Source: Amorphophallus konjac (lineage: Eukaryota > Streptophyta > Magnoliopsida > Alismatales > Araceae). Taken from it: 64,000 nucleotides of DNA. Every line of letters starts with the position of its first letter. Position 1 is the first letter of the stretch. The position numbers were made by a program, and so were the translations under genes. The notes below the pieces were generated by a model that worked only from the letters and a program-made list of their open reading frames with translations, made no database searches and was not told where the DNA came from. The stretch spans positions 292,502,200 to 292,566,199 of the forward strand of contig CM040125.1 in NCBI GenBank assembly GCA_022559845.1, read 5' to 3'. This document shows, piece after piece, positions 35,540 to 48,416 of this stretch.

Positions 35540-36560
35540 ATGGCTGCCGAACGTGCTCAGTGGCGCAACATGCAGTGTACACTCCAAGGCATGACCCAAG
35601 TGCTGCAACAAGTAGCACAGGGAGGTGCACAACGAGCCGAAAGTCTCCACCAAGTCTTCAAGAACATGAACCCTCCCAAATTCATGGGTTCTACTGATCC
35701 GGATGACACAGAGCACTGGATAAGGGAGACGGAATGTATATTCCGTGTTATGCAGTGCACATATCAAGATAAAGTCTTATTAGCTACTTTCCAACTAGAA
35801 AGGGATGCCCGATGCTGGTGGGAATCAATAGAAGCTACTTTAAATCAAGACCAAATTACTTGGGAAGAATTGTTGAACATTTCAACAATAAATATTTTTC
35901 AGACCGAGTCCAAGAAAAGAAAGCTACCGAATTTGCCACCCTCAAGCAACGATCATTATCAGTGGCGGAGTACGTGGCACAATTCTCTAGATTGTCTCGG
36001 TATGCTAAGCACTTAGTTAGCACCGAGAAGATGAAAGCTAGGAGGTTCCTTAATGGGCTCAGGCCCCAATATATTACCCAGCTGGCGCCAATGGATATTC
36101 AGGTCTACTCAGAGATAGTACGCCGAGCTCAATTGTTAGAAGATGCCACGGAGCTATCAGATAGAATCAGTGGGAAGGATAAGAAGGAACAAGTTACAAG
36201 TTCGGGTTCCTTTAAACCCAACTTCAAGAAGAGGCCTAGCACTGGAGGTACTTCTTCTCAAGACCAAAAATTTAAGAAGACCAAGCCCTTCTCTATCACT
36301 ACTACACCTTCGAATATAATATGCAAGCATTGTGACAAGGCTGGTCATAAAGCCGAAGAGTGCTGGAGGAAACTTGGAGCATGTCTCCATTGCGGGAGCC
36401 GTGAGCATCGGATTCCCGATTGCCCATTACTTAATGATCAAACCGGTGACGGAAAGCGCCCGGTAACCAAGAATGCTCGTCTTCACGCAATTAAGGAGAC
36501 CGAAGAAGAAGAAGGCGGACTAGTAGAAGGTACACTGAAAGTTTGTTCCAAGTATGCACA
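35540..36560 (+). pseudogene. Element E gag, one frameshift
   Basis: ATG at 35540 (MAAERAQWRNMQ). The first frame is open to about 35870; a 1-base loss in GAAGAATTGTTG then moves the reading to the frame of the 744-codon stretch 35812-38046. Gag core includes HWIRETECIFRVMQC and [18 protein letters not shown]. Two intact CCHC knuckles at 36322-36423 ([14 protein letters not shown] and [14 protein letters not shown]). Gag assembles the cytoplasmic particle and binds RNA through the knuckles. Apart from the one shift it is well preserved. Confidence 0.92.
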
Positions 36561-38340
36561 TGTCTTATTTGATACGGGTGCATCACATTCTTTTATTTCC
36601 AAGAAGTTTGCTAACCCACTACCTATGGAACCAGAATGGATGAAAATAATTTTATCTACTCCTCTCGGAAACGAAACCGATATTACTCACCATTATCAAA
36701 ACTGTGAAGTCTTGGTAAAAGGAAGAAATCTTCCTATCGATCTCATATGTTTAGATCTAAAGGAGTATGATGTCATACTAGGAGCGGATTGGTTATCCAA
36801 ATACCAGGCAACAGTCGATTGCCATAACAGCAAAGTTACCTTCAGAAACTTTCCAGAACTAGTCTATTCTAGCCCCAAGAGTCGGAGCGAGTCACCTCTT
36901 ATTTCGGCTCTCCGAGCTAGCAAGCTAATAAAGAAAGGATGTGTATCTTTCCTTGCATTTGTCACGATTAAGGAGAATAAGGAAACTAAGATAGAAGATA
37001 TCCCAGTTGTGCAAGAATTTCCGGATGTGTTTCCGGAAGATCTGCCTGGATTACCCCCACAAAGAGAAGTGGCCTTCACCATCGACTTAGTCCCTGGTGC
37101 TGGTCCAGTTTCTAAGGCACCTTATAGAATGTCCCCTGCCGAACTCAAGGAGTTAAAGGAGCAATTGATGAAACTTCTTAAGAAAGGATTCATTAGACCG
37201 AGTACTTCCCCGTGGGGAGCGCCTGTATTATTTCTAAAGAAGAAGGATGGATCCATGAGACTATGCATCGACTATCGACAGTTGAATCATCTCACTATCA
37301 AGAACAAGTATCCACTGTCGAGAATCGATGAGTTATTTGATCAAATATCTGGATCCAAGTACTTTTCCAAGATTGATCTCAGGTCAGGATATCACCAACT
37401 AAGGATCAAGGATGATGACATTCATAAGACTGCATTCAGAAGCAGGTATGGCCATTATGAGTTTGTTGTTATGCCTTTTGGACTAACGAATGCCCCTGCT
37501 GCCTTTATGCAGTTAATGAATAGTATATTCAGGCCTTATTTGGATCAATTCATGGTGGTCTTTATTGATGATATATTAATTTATTCCAAGACTAAGGAAG
37601 AGCATGAGGAGCAATTGAGGATTGCATTACAAATATTGAGGACAAACCAATTATATGCCAAACTCAGCAAGTGTGAATTCTGGCTTGAGGAAGTGACTTT
37701 TCTCGGACATGTTATATCAAAGGATGGCTTATCAGTAGATCCATCAAAAGTTGAAGCTGTAAGAAATTGGGAAAGACCGACCAACGCTAGCGAGATCCGA
37801 AGTTTCTTAGGTCTTGCTGGCTATTACAGGCAATTCATCAAAGATTTCTCTAAGATCGCCGTACCACTTACGAGGTTAACTCGCAAGGAGATCCGTTATG
37901 AATGGAGTGAGGAATGTGAAAGAAGCTTCCAAACTCTCAAGGATCATCTTACTACAGCTCCCGTCTTAGCTTTACCAGTGGAAGGAGAGAAATTCGAGGT
38001 ATACACTGATGCTTCTGGCATTGGCCTCGGATGTGTTCTAATGTAACAAGGAAAGGTTATAGCTTACTCTTCTCGTCAATTAAAGAAGCATGAAGAGAAC
38101 TACCCCGTCCATGACTTAGAATTAGCCGCGGTAGTATTTGCACTAAAGATCTGGAGACATTATCTATATAGAGTGTAGTTTACTGTATACTCCGATCACA
38201 AGAGTCTCAAGTATCTTTTTTCTCAAAAGGAACTAAATATGAGGCAAAGGCGTTGGCTAGAATATCTCAAGGACTTCGACTTCAATATACAATATCATCC
38301 CGGAAAGGGTAACCATGTAGCAGATGCCCTTAGTCGAAAG
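36561..38340 (+). pseudogene. Element E protease, reverse transcriptase and RNase H, nearly intact
   Basis: In one frame with the second part of gag. Protease D-T-G-A-S at 36571 is intact. [44 protein letters not shown], and [11 protein letters not shown] with the catalytic Asp pair at 37567-37572. RNase H begins [11 protein letters not shown] near 38000. TAA at 38044 (in CVLM-stop-QGKV) and TAG at 38176 interrupt RNase H. The hinge HVADALSRK ends near 38340. The 744-codon open stretch is the longest in the window. Confidence 0.93.
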
Positions 38341-39888
38341 TCGAGAGCACTGTTAGCCAATTGTATGATTCAAGAATGGAAATTACTGAAGCAATTCTCT
38401 GAACTCAATATAAGCATAGACACCGACTTTCAATGTGTCACATTATCTCATATAAGCATTCGTCCAGACCTATTAACTGAAACACAAGCACTTCAGGATG
38501 ATGACCCAATATTAGTGGAAATGAAGGGCAGATTAGAAGGACAATCTGATTTCCAAATAACTTGTGAAGGAAGATTAGTGTTCAGGAATAGAACTTGCAT
38601 ACCGGATTGTCCCGAGTTAAAGAAGAAGATCTTAGATGAAGCTCATAGATCAAGGTACACAATTCATCCAGGATCAACCAAAATGTACCAAGATGTGAAG
38701 AGGAATTTTTGGTGGCCCAACATGAAAAGGGAAATAGCAGACTATGTATCACGCTGTCTCACTTGCCAAAAGGTCAAGGCGGAACACCAAAAGCCTGCTG
38801 GAAAATTACATCCTCTAGATATCCCTAAATGAAAGTGGGAGGATATTGGTATGGATTTCATCATGGGTTTATCTAAATCAAAAGGAGGACATGATGGAAT
38901 ATGGGTTATTATTGACCGATTGACTAAATCGGCGCATTTCTTGCCAATAAAGAGCCAATGGTCAGTTGACGTTTTGGCTGCATTATACATCAAGGAAATA
39001 GTCAGATTACATGGTATTCCTGTTTCAATCGTGTCTGACAGAGATCCCCGTTTTACTTCTCATTTTTGGAAAGGACTATAACATTCGTTGGGAACAAGGT
39101 TTAACTTTAGTACAGCTTTTCATCCTCAAACGGATGGTCAGACCGAGAGAACTAACCAGGTGGTTGAAGATATGCTCAGAGCTTGCATCATTGATTTCGA
39201 TGGAAGCTGGCATGATCACTTGCCGTTGGTGGAATTTGCATATAATAATAGCTACCAGGTAAGTATACAAATGGCACCTTTCGAAGCCTTATACGGAAGG
39301 AGTTGCCGATCACCCTTATGCTGGGATGAAGTTGGAGAAAAAATAACTATTAGGTCCAGACATGGTAAGGGATACCACTGAGAAGATACAATTGATTAGA
39401 GAAAGACTGCAAGTTGCTCAGTCTAGGCAAAAGGCTTATGCCGACACGAGAAGGAGAGATCTTGAATTCCAAGTTGGAGATCATGTATTTCTCAAGATAT
39501 CGCCTGGACGTGGCATACGGAGATTTGGTGTTAAGGGTAAGCTTACACCAAGATTCATCGGACCCTTCGAGATACTGGAACGAGTTGGCGAGGTTGCTTA
39601 TCGCATCGCATTGCCTCCTCAACTGTCCGATGTACATAATGTATTCCACATATCTATGTTGAAGAAGTATGTGCACGATCCATAACATATTATTGAACAT
39701 GGAGACTTAGTTATCCAAAAGGATCTCACATATGAACAGAAGCCCATAAGGATACTAGATCATGAAGTCCGTACTCTAAGGAATAAGGTTATTTCCATAC
39801 TAAAAGTACAATGGAATAAGAGTTCCGATCATGAAGCTACATGGAGACCGAGGAATCCATGAGGAAGCGATTTCCGGAATTATTTTAA
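38341..39888 (+). pseudogene. Element E integrase and chromodomain, broken
   Basis: HHCC domain about 38640-38770 ([17 protein letters not shown]). TGA at 38830. Core 38851-39230: [36 protein letters not shown] at 39079. A 1-base gain near 39340 shifts the frame; 39362-39685 holds RRFGVKGKLTPRFIGPFEIL and VHNVFHISMLKKYV; TAA at 39683. Chromodomain about 39760-39888 (ILKVQWNKSSDHEATW), with a 1-base loss after TGG near 39845 and a final TAA at about 39886. Confidence 0.9.
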
Positions 39889-39952
39889 GGTATATACTCT
39901 ACGCTCTCCACTTATATATATATACTATTGAATTTGGGGACCAAATTCCTTT

Positions 39953-39965
39953 AAGTGGGGGAGGG
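39953..39965 (+). other. Element E polypurine tract
   Basis: AAGTGGGGGAGGG directly before the 3' LTR. Confidence 0.9.
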
Positions 39966-42831
39966 TGTAGCAACCCTGATAAAAACAAGATTTTTAAATA
40001 AATTAAATTAAAATAAAAGATAAGTAAATAGATGACAAAGAGTCTAAATGGGTAAATCATTAATCAATATGAAATAACGCCTTTTATCAAGGCGCTGATT
40101 CAAAAGGAAACGCCTCTGGATAAGGCGTTAATTTAAAAGGGACGCCTAGATAATAGGGCGTCAAATTTCAAACGACGGGAAAAATAAAAATTAAGAAAAA
40201 GAAATGAAACACCCTCTACATGGGCGCGTTTACATAAGTAACCACGCTAGACAAGGCGTCAATTTAAATTCGACGCCCTCACTTAAGACGTTAATTCAGT
40301 TCGAGTTTTGTTCGACCCAGGAGTTTATCCAGGGCAAGTTCTGGATAACTACGTCGAAGGTGGAATACGGTAAGGACTCTATCATGGAAGTATTACTTCT
40401 AATACAACTCTAACCCTATTAGGATCCCCAAAATCCTATAAATATACTCCCTAATCAAGCCCTGATCGCTATTTTGGCGTTCGTCTGCTGCTGCCGTACA
40501 CGAAGAACATGTAGTGTTCTTCTTTTCCTTCAGTCACGGTTTAAGGAAGATAATGATCGTTCGTCTTTCCTTCTTCCTCTGCAGGTTGCCTGCAACGTGA
40601 AGAAACTCTCATATAGTTGAAGGACGAGAAGTTCTTCATCTTGTTTTCTTCTTCCGACGATCAGGAAACTCTGTTGCAAACAGAGTATCATCTCTTCACA
40701 TCTTTTACGTATCTCCCTCTAAACCAGGTAGGTTTTCTCAAGAACGTAGCCCAAACCAACTCCAGTTGCTAGTAATACTTTCTGTCATACATGCATATAG
40801 TTTGATTATGGTTTCAGATGTTTTTCCATGTAAGTTTAAAAATAAACGCCCTTGACAAGGATGCTAATTTAAATAAGCGACCCACACTAGGGCGCTAATT
40901 ATTATTTTGACGCCATGCCCATAAGTCGTCAATTACATGTAATTAACAAATACCCACGTATAAAATTTAATATCTATGTAACCATGAACCTAATATATTG
41001 CATGAGTATACCTGTGAAATCCTGCTATTTTTCCTGTCATGATCATGTACCCTCTTTTCCTGAAATTTTATAAAAATTGGTAAATTCTTGATTTCACGAC
41101 CTTGTCTAGGTCGTCTCTTATTGAACCGACGCCCCAGACCAGGGCGCTAGTTGACAAGTAACGCCCCTGTCCAGGGTGCGTTTTTGTAAAAATTTTAGAA
41201 TATTGATTTTCTGCAAAATAGAAATATTGAAGGGACGGCTAATGTATACATCGTCAAATTGTGAATAAACACTCCTGAGTAAGGCGTTAATTGGATAATT
41301 AATGACTTAGCTTAAGTCGCTATTTTCTGTATTACTGTTTTACACTGATTACTATCACCGAAGGGTTTTATATATATATATGTAATCGGCACTATATTCC
41401 GTTCCGTGAGTATAGTCCCACGTTTCATGATGATTTATCGTTTACCCACTAATTCTCATTGACATACAAGCTCTCCATTGGACATTCCGTTCCTTTAGAC
41501 TAGCGAGTTAGTCATAGAGACCTCCATAAGACTGCTCGAGCCTTGGATTCCCTCAAGGCCGACCGAGCTGGTTGTACCATAAAAACCCATTACACTATTT
41601 TGCCATGTCACTCTATAGAAACATGGTATACCGGCCCTCATGTTATGCAAAGTGTGTATCATGAGAATTTTCTTAATGGGATGAGGTTATCATGCCCTTT
41701 GATGCTGTTCTTGTAAACCCCAATTCTATATTCAACATGATGTTCTTGTGGACCTCAATTCTATATTAAGAATGAGGACGTCTTGCCATTGATGTGCTGT
41801 TCATGTGGACCTCAATTCTATATAAAGAGTGTCCATACTTGTTTGTCATGGTACCCAAGCTAGGGAACCAATTCCACATAGTTTTATCGATAATCATGAT
41901 TGTACCGTTATTATCGTCATTCTATGTCAAGTATCATATTTTTGGACTCTATTCTATCCAAGTTATCCTACGTATCTACAAGCTTTATTCTTGAAATTCC
42001 ATATTGGCTATACACAAAAGTGGATGTTAAAATACATGATTAATGCCTGCGCATATAGGGCCCGATCTGGTCCTGGGAGGAGCACCCGAAAGTACTTGTG
42101 CCCATGGGAGTTGATTGATCACGGTATTGGCATTATACCGAAGTGCATGACTAGCTTGATTGAACATTCTACAAAACTTGTACTTATACTTGACTTGATA
42201 TTACAGGACTTGCGTGGCCCGAGAAAGGGTAATTGCATACTTGCTTGACTTGAAACAAAATAGCCAAATTCCAACATAACATGATGAGTTTACTTGCTTG
42301 AATATCTTGATATCTTTTAATATAAGTTCTTGAAAGTTCATGACTAGTTCTTCTTGCCATCTTATTGTTATACACTCTCTCTATCTTGTCGTTTTATGCG
42401 AGCATGCATAGCTATAGTGCATTCATGAAAGATGTAATTACTTAAACCCATTGCTAGTTCTTGAGATATAATTTCCTACTGAGCGTTCGCTCACTCAGTG
42501 TTTCCCTACGTTTCAGGTAACTAAGTCCGACGATGAGGGAACTCAATCTGAAGGGGATAGTCAAGAGTGAAAGAGTTAGAGCTACTCAAGCATCAATTTA
42601 GTCCTGTCTTTTCTCTATTTTTGTTGAGTCAAGCGTTGTATTTTATTTTATTGAGTCTAGTATTTGCAAGGGTTTGTAATAGATATATTCTCATTAAAGG
42701 AATTAATGGATTGGGTTATCTTTATATTTGCGCACTCTGTCTTTGTGTCGAATACACTACTACTCTGATTGACATGATTGATATAAACTCGTCACGCGTC
42801 TCCGGGTATCTTCCGCTCTCGGGGTGTGACA
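39966..42831 (+). repeat. Element E 3' LTR (2866 bp)
   Basis: TGTAGCAACCC to GGGGTGTGACA. Near-identical to 32500-35366. Differences include a shorter TA run (about 41369-41381 against 33901-33921) and a 4-base CTAA gain after the acceptor-like site (GTAACTAAGTCC against GTAAGTCC). TATA box 40437, palindromes 40076-40300 and 40845-41320, hairpin 42480-42493. Confidence 0.95.
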
Positions 42832-42836
42832 TGTCC
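42832..42836. repeat. Target duplication TGTCC, right of element E
   Basis: Second copy of the site at 32495-32499. Confidence 0.92.
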
Positions 42837-43299
42837 ATTGTTCCAAATACACACGAGTCCATGCATATTTACCATTCCATATCTAACCATATACGAGAGG
42901 TAACATCTATAGCCTACCATGACAAAGGAAGGACTAAACTACTCCTCGGTCGCAGCCTCCTCCTCGACCTCCTTTTCCGTATCTCCTGAAAATCGTGTGT
43001 CACAAAGGGGTGAGTGTGACGCTCAATAGGCAACCTAAACGAATTGAGATTAACTCACATTTATATAACCAAATTATATACATGTTTCAGATGTGAATAT
43101 TATCACAATCCATACATCCACACTTGGTTAAAAATAATTGATTCAAAATGTTAACAACCAAAGAGTGCAAGAGGTCTATCAAAACCTTTCTAAAAGCTTC
43201 CAAGGGACCCAATAGGTTTATCAAGAACTCGGGAATAAATGGGTGAAAGACGGAACACAAGCGGATCAAGTTTGATGGATTTCAAAGCTGGATCTGCTA

Positions 43300-43605
43300 C
43301 CTAAAAAAAGTCGGTCGACCGAACTATAACAAATTCTAGACCGGCCAACGCTGGGAGATTCGGTCGATCGAAATTCCCAGGTCGGTCGACCAAACCCTGG
43401 ATAATGAACTGCTGCGTCGACGTAGCGTAAGCAACGCATTGACGCAGTGGTTCTCCCAGAACTCGGATTGGACAGTAATGGGATGCTGCGTCGACGTAGC
43501 CGAATCATTGCGTCAACACAGTGGCTCATTCCAGAAAGCCCGTTTGACAGGATTGAATTGCTGCGTCGACGCAGCCAGCCCGGTGCATCGACGTAGCGGA
43601 AGAAA
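43300..43605 (-). repeat. TCGA-centred palindrome cluster, element G 3' LTR
   Basis: Units such as GGTCGACC and CTGCGTCGACGCAG repeated 9-10 times with mutation. The same cluster is at 58640-58925 in the other LTR. A second cluster, TGCATCGATGCA-type, is at 53900-54075 and 59645-59850. Confidence 0.75.
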
Positions 43606-43745
43606 CCGTGCAGTGAAATCCCTATCTAACAGGTAGAGTACTCATGCATGCACTAATCTACAAGGGGTGATTAATTTACACATTTCTATATTTTCATGAG
43701 TTACACACCTTATGTTGTTCATGGAAACAAACAGTTGTCGCAAAC

Positions 43746-43750
43746 ACAGG
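43746..43750. repeat. Target duplication ACAGG, left of element D
   Basis: Matches 53323-53327. Single copy at 59070-59074 in the other LTR of G. Confidence 0.93.
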
Positions 43751-46054
43751 TGGTGCAGACACCAGAGCGATCGAGAGGCACGAACCGGCGAGCCGTCGGT
43801 ACTGTACACGGAGCACCACTCGAGCTACATCGGCGTCCATCTGGCTCGGAGATAGTCTCGAGACTCCCCCTTGAGTCTTAGCATTTATCATATTTATGAG
43901 ATTTTATTTGTGTGTAATGTGTGTTTATTTGGTTCTATTCGGATTGTAATTCGGATTGTAAGAGGGGTTTATTAGTAATTTAGGACCACCTGGGTCCCGC
44001 GGGCCCCCCATCCCTTCTCCCATTGATCCACCTCATCTCTAGGGCCCATGTGGGGTCAGTCAACCTTCCAATGTGGACTTCTAGAAGGGTTGGACCAAGG
44101 GTGGGACAAATGGTACAAAATTTCAAATTTGGAAACCTATAAGTCAAGGGGGCGCCCCATTCTATTATAGTTTATTAGGATTTGTAGTTTATTTTATTTA
44201 GTTCCAAATCACATGGGAGAAATAAATTGTGGACTCCCTCTTTTACCCCCCACCAATCCTAGATCTAGGGATAGAACTAGTCTTTTTGTATTTTCTATAA
44301 GAACCTTGTATTTCTATTTTGTGTGGAATTAATGCATAAAATTCAGAAATTTTCTTGGAGCTCCAAGCAAGGGCCGCCCCTTTCTCTCTCTCCTCTCCTC
44401 TTCTTGCAGCTGGGCAGGCTGTGTTCTGAGGTATGAAGCCTCATCTATCTGGTGTGGAGTTCGTCGTCGCCGCCGCCGCCGCTGCCATCGAGCCGCCGTT
44501 GCACCGCCACCGCCATCATCGGTATTCTGCCAATCGTGAGACAGCAGGCCATTCCCGGAATTTTAGCTTTCAGCCTCGAGATCTGCTGGTTCCAAATCTT
44601 CAGGGTGAGTTCAAGAGGTCTAACCCACGTCCCAGAAAAATTGGTGGAGCTTGTAGTCCATGTTTTCCATTTTTCCATTTTCGTACTCCCCTTCCTTCCA
44701 GATCTGCCTGCAGTCTGTCTTCTGTCACAGCCATCAGATAGTTCATCCATGAACCCACATTTCTCATGTCAGATCGAGTTGTACTTTTTATTGGGGGTTC
44801 TTCCCATATAGTATCTCTTCTAAAAATTTTATTGTGAATTTAGAATCTCATTCATATTTTCTAAAAATTTACTTCAGATGCCAGCTCAGTTCTGCCTGCC
44901 ACTATCCAGATCCGACCACCCAGCAGTATAAAATACCTTTCTCCATCCAAACCTCCACCAACCCTTTCATAAAAATTATCCCCGTTTTTCTATCTCTCCC
45001 CTCTACAACTTTAAAGAAGAGCTCATCATCTGAATCTGAGGTCTACATCGCGGTCAACGCCAACTCTTAGGAAAGTTCATTTCTGCCCGGCCAGATCTGA
45101 AACAGAGATCAGTCTGGTTCTAAAATCCCCCATCAGAGGTACGGGCCCAACAAATTTTCTGGAGTCCTAGAGAGTCGAAGTATTTCAAGAGAGCTTTCCA
45201 ACGGTACCTCTTGTACATCAATCCGACGTCGGTGCTGGTCGCAGCAGCTTCTGTCGCCGGAGTGCGCAGGTCTGAAACTGAGTTTCAGATCCGTGGGCAG
45301 CAACTCCAACACTTGGAGATCGGAGCCGATCGACCACCGCCGAGTGTTCCAGTCCGGCCACCGTCCATGGGAGCACGTCACCAGGTGTCCCTATCATAGT
45401 GGGACCCACCCCGTCAGGTCTGGAGGACTGAGCAGCACGTCGGCGCCACGATCCCACAGATCGCGTCGTCCGTACAACACCAAAACGCGGGTTTCGGCAC
45501 CGACAGAGCGACATCAAGATGCTGCCCGTCAACCCAACTCCCGTTACTCCTGAGCCCCACATGTGACCTGTTACCTCCCTGCGTGAAGTGGGTCGAAACA
45601 TTTGTACCGCTGTAATATTCGTTAACCGGGAGTACGGACTTGGCCGGGGTTGTCTTCCCCACGCCGGGAGCGTGGACGTAACGGTCTTAACTCCTTGGCA
45701 TTGCTTTGCTTAGCTACTATATGATCTTAGGCCGCTATTGAGTGCGATAGGAACCTAGCCTGTGAGTTCATGTCAGCGCTTTGAGCGTGAGAGTGACCTG
45801 TCCCGTGACTCGATCCAAGCACGGAAGTGAGTCGACCACCCTTGACTCTGTCGGTTTCTCAACCGCACGGATCCACCCTTTCCCTCGCTTGGGATGACGA
45901 GTGAGCTTGCGTTTCTGTTAGCGACGTATAGCCCATAGGGACTTTTAGTGTCGGGCCAAAGTGTCTCTCCTATTTGCATATTGCTGTTCACGTCTCCATC
46001 TAGAGTCCGAGGTCCGCATCACGTAGAGTCAGTCCATATGTCCGTCCCGCATCA
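43751..46054 (+). repeat. Element D 5' LTR (2304 bp)
   Basis: TGGTGCAGACACC to CGTCCCGCATCA. Its first 120 bases correspond to the pol tail coding region in the 3' LTR. TATA-like TCTATAAG near 44294 (homologous place to C's ATATATAAT); a second TATAAAATA at 44937. A 12-base ATTCGGATTGTA is duplicated near 43940. Donor-like CAGG|GTGAGT at 44604/44605. Confidence 0.92.
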
Positions 46055-46057
46055 GTA

Positions 46058-46069
46058 TGGTATCAGAGC
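46058..46069 (+). other. Element D primer-binding site
   Basis: TGGTATCAGAGC, initiator tRNA-Met type, 3 bases after the LTR. Leader 46070-46343 follows. Confidence 0.9.
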
Positions 46070-46343
46070 GAGTAGAGTCTAGGGTAGTCGTTGCATAAGT
46101 TTTGCACAGTCTTAGTCGAGTCTAGGATCATCATTATTTTCAAAACAAAAAAAAGTGTTTTAAAACTACATTTCATCCCAATAATTCGGTATATTAAAAT
46201 ATGTTGTCCGAACGTTAGGCTACGCCTATCGGGAAGGCCGCACACTTGCGCGAGGAGATCTTCGGGTCGACCCTCCACCACGTACCGGATATTGGCTAAG
46301 TCTAGGTGCATTAGTCTGTGTCTCCTAGCCCGTGTGTCTTTGC

Positions 46344-48416
46344 ATGCCCACCCGTCAAGGCACCCAATACTCGCCACCACCACCTATGGCGGATTCCCGA
46401 GCTCGTAGTTCGGATGAGCCCTCAACGGTCGAGATGTTCCGAGCCCTCATGGATCGTCTCGATACGCGTATGGATGGCCTTAGTACGGATCTAGATGGCG
46501 TAGGAACGCATCTAGAAGGGAGGATGGAAGCCCTAGAGGATCGGGCCTAAGAATTGGACCAGTCCATTCAAGGTCTTGTAGGGAGGATTGTTTTCCTTGA
46601 GAGGGCCCCAGTGGCGGCGCAACCCGCGCCAACAAATGGCCATCAAGAGCCGGTTCAGCAACCAGTTGCTCCAGGGGCTCAAGGGGCAGATGTTGGGAGG
46701 CAGCAGGTGCACGAGGTGGATGACTATGCATCTGGTAATGAACAAGGGGGTTATGGTCGTGATCGTCAAAACCAACGATGGAATCGTGATGATGACGACA
46801 AATGCGTTCTTAGGAGCGTGCGTGCGGACCCTCCCCTCTTTGACGGGTCTCTGGACCCGAAGGTCTATTTAGATTGGGAGGTCGGCATGGACCGGTACTT
46901 TGAGTGGTTTGAGATGACGGACCACCGAAGAGTTCGGTACTCGAAGATGAAGTTGCATGGGCAGGCCCAAAGTTATTGGATCAATGTGGAGAGCCTGTTA
47001 CTGCACCGACATCAACCCTCGATCGGTACTTGGGATGACATGAAAATGAAGTTGAGGTAGAAATACCTTCCTGCCACGTATCGCCAGTGTCTCATAGATA
47101 AATGGCATAGTCTCTCCCAAAGGAATCAGTCCGTGACTGAGTACACCACCGAGTTTGATGATTATTATTTACGGTCTGGAGTTACGGAAGAGAGCACCAT
47201 GACCATATCGCGCTTTCGAAGAGGTCTGCGGCCGAACTACCAATATGAACTTTTCCTCCGTAATGTGACCACTTTGGAATAGGCGTATCAGGTTGCTCTC
47301 GAATTGGAGCAATTCGAGGCCGACTTTGAGCCTACCCATCGGTTGGGCCCCTTTCCCACTCGTAGTGTCGAGCCCCGTGGTTCTTCAGGCACATATCTGA
47401 GGGCCCCCATGGCTCGACCTCAGGAACCCACTCGTCCCAAGCCATTTGGTCCTAGGCCTCGCCCTCCGCCTCCGAGGGATATCCCTCCTCGTCCCCAACC
47501 CACGGCACCCACGGTCCATCCACCGTCACCCGCACCCGTTGCTCGTCCTTTGTTGCCTACACCTCCTATCCGCCGGGAGGATAAGGGAAAAGGACCCTTA
47601 ATCGGGGAGCCTAGTGGATCACGGCAGCAGTGTTATCGCTGCAATGGGTTTGGCCACTTTGCCAACCAGTGTCCCACTCATCAGTCTCTTGTCATTGGGG
47701 ACACACAGGCCGGGGACGTCACCTCTTCAGATCTTGGGTTAGTCAGCTGTGAAGTAGATCAGGAGCTAGCTGACAAATACTATGAGATTGAAGGTGATGG
47801 CCAGGATGCCCAGCATTCGGACGATACTCACTTGGGGGTCTTTAGGTGTATTCTCACCCAGCCACAGGCCAGTGATGACTGGCGTCGGACCACCTTCTTT
47901 CATACATACTATAGGCTGGGAGGGCATGTGTGTAAGGTGATTATCGATAGTGGGAGTTGCATCAATGCAATCTCTACGGGCGCCGTCTCACGTCTTGGTC
48001 TTACTCCCTTGGACCATCCTTGCCCCTATTGAGTATCATGGGTGGATTCCACCTCCATTCCGATCAGGCTGCGGTGCTTGGTCCCACTGCAGTTCCATGC
48101 CTACCGTGACGAGATCTGGTGTGATGTCCTCCCCATGGAGGTTGGCAATATCATTCTTGGTAGGCCGTGGTTATTTGATCGAGATGCCACACTCCATGGC
48201 CGGTCGAACACCTGTACCTTCGACCATAATGGCCGACGGATTACCCTCCACCCCACTCAGCCCAAGAGCCCATTAGTTAGGGATCCTACTGGCCCTAGTA
48301 CTTTGGAGCCTTCCATCCCCGGGCCCAGCACCCCATCCCCAGCCCGGGCTATGACCGTTATCTCTGGCACAGGCGAGCCCTCGACTAGGAGGTTGATGAT
48401 GATTAGCTCCTGAGAA
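46344..48416 (+). pseudogene. Element D gag and protease, broken by stops
   Basis: ATG 46344 (MPTRQGTQYS, matching MPTRRGAQFH of C). All in one frame with stops at 46548 (TAA), 47058 (TAG), about 47280 (TAG), 48030 (TGA) and 48411 (TGA). A heptad-like segment (MDRLDTRMDGLSTDLDG) precedes the capsid core (KVYLDWEVGMDRYFEWFEM). A proline-rich linker 47390-47570 precedes an intact CCHC knuckle at 47631-47672 (C-Y-R-C-N-G-F-G-H-F-A-N-Q-C). Protease I-I-D-S-G-S-C at 47946. Confidence 0.9.

Larger units (their letters stand above)
32500..42831 (+). mobile_element. Element E: complete Tekay-like chromovirus inserted in G 3' LTR
   Basis: LTR (32500-35366), primer site, gag-pol with chromodomain, polypurine tract, LTR (39966-42831). 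TSD TGTCC on both sides. The LTRs are 2867 and 2866 bp and differ by few substitutions and small indels, so this looks like the youngest insertion in the window (age not computed). The coding region has about three 1-base frameshifts and several stops, so it is probably not autonomous as it stands. Confidence 0.95.
42837..43750 (-). repeat. Element G 3' LTR, middle segment
   Basis: Continues the LTR between the E and D insertions; aligns with 58161-59074. On the minus strand it includes the acceptor-like TTTTCAG|GAG (ends at 42986) and a TGAGCG-TCA-CACTCA variant hairpin (43011-43025). Palindrome-rich part 43300-43605 has CTGCGTCGACGCAG (43561-43574, perfect) and GGTCGACC units. Confidence 0.9.

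Noticed and set aside
44433..44811. Overlapping frames of about 100-119 codons on both strands in the D 5' LTR
   Set aside because: The segment is partly deleted in the 3' LTR and reading frames are not kept; no protein family recognised.
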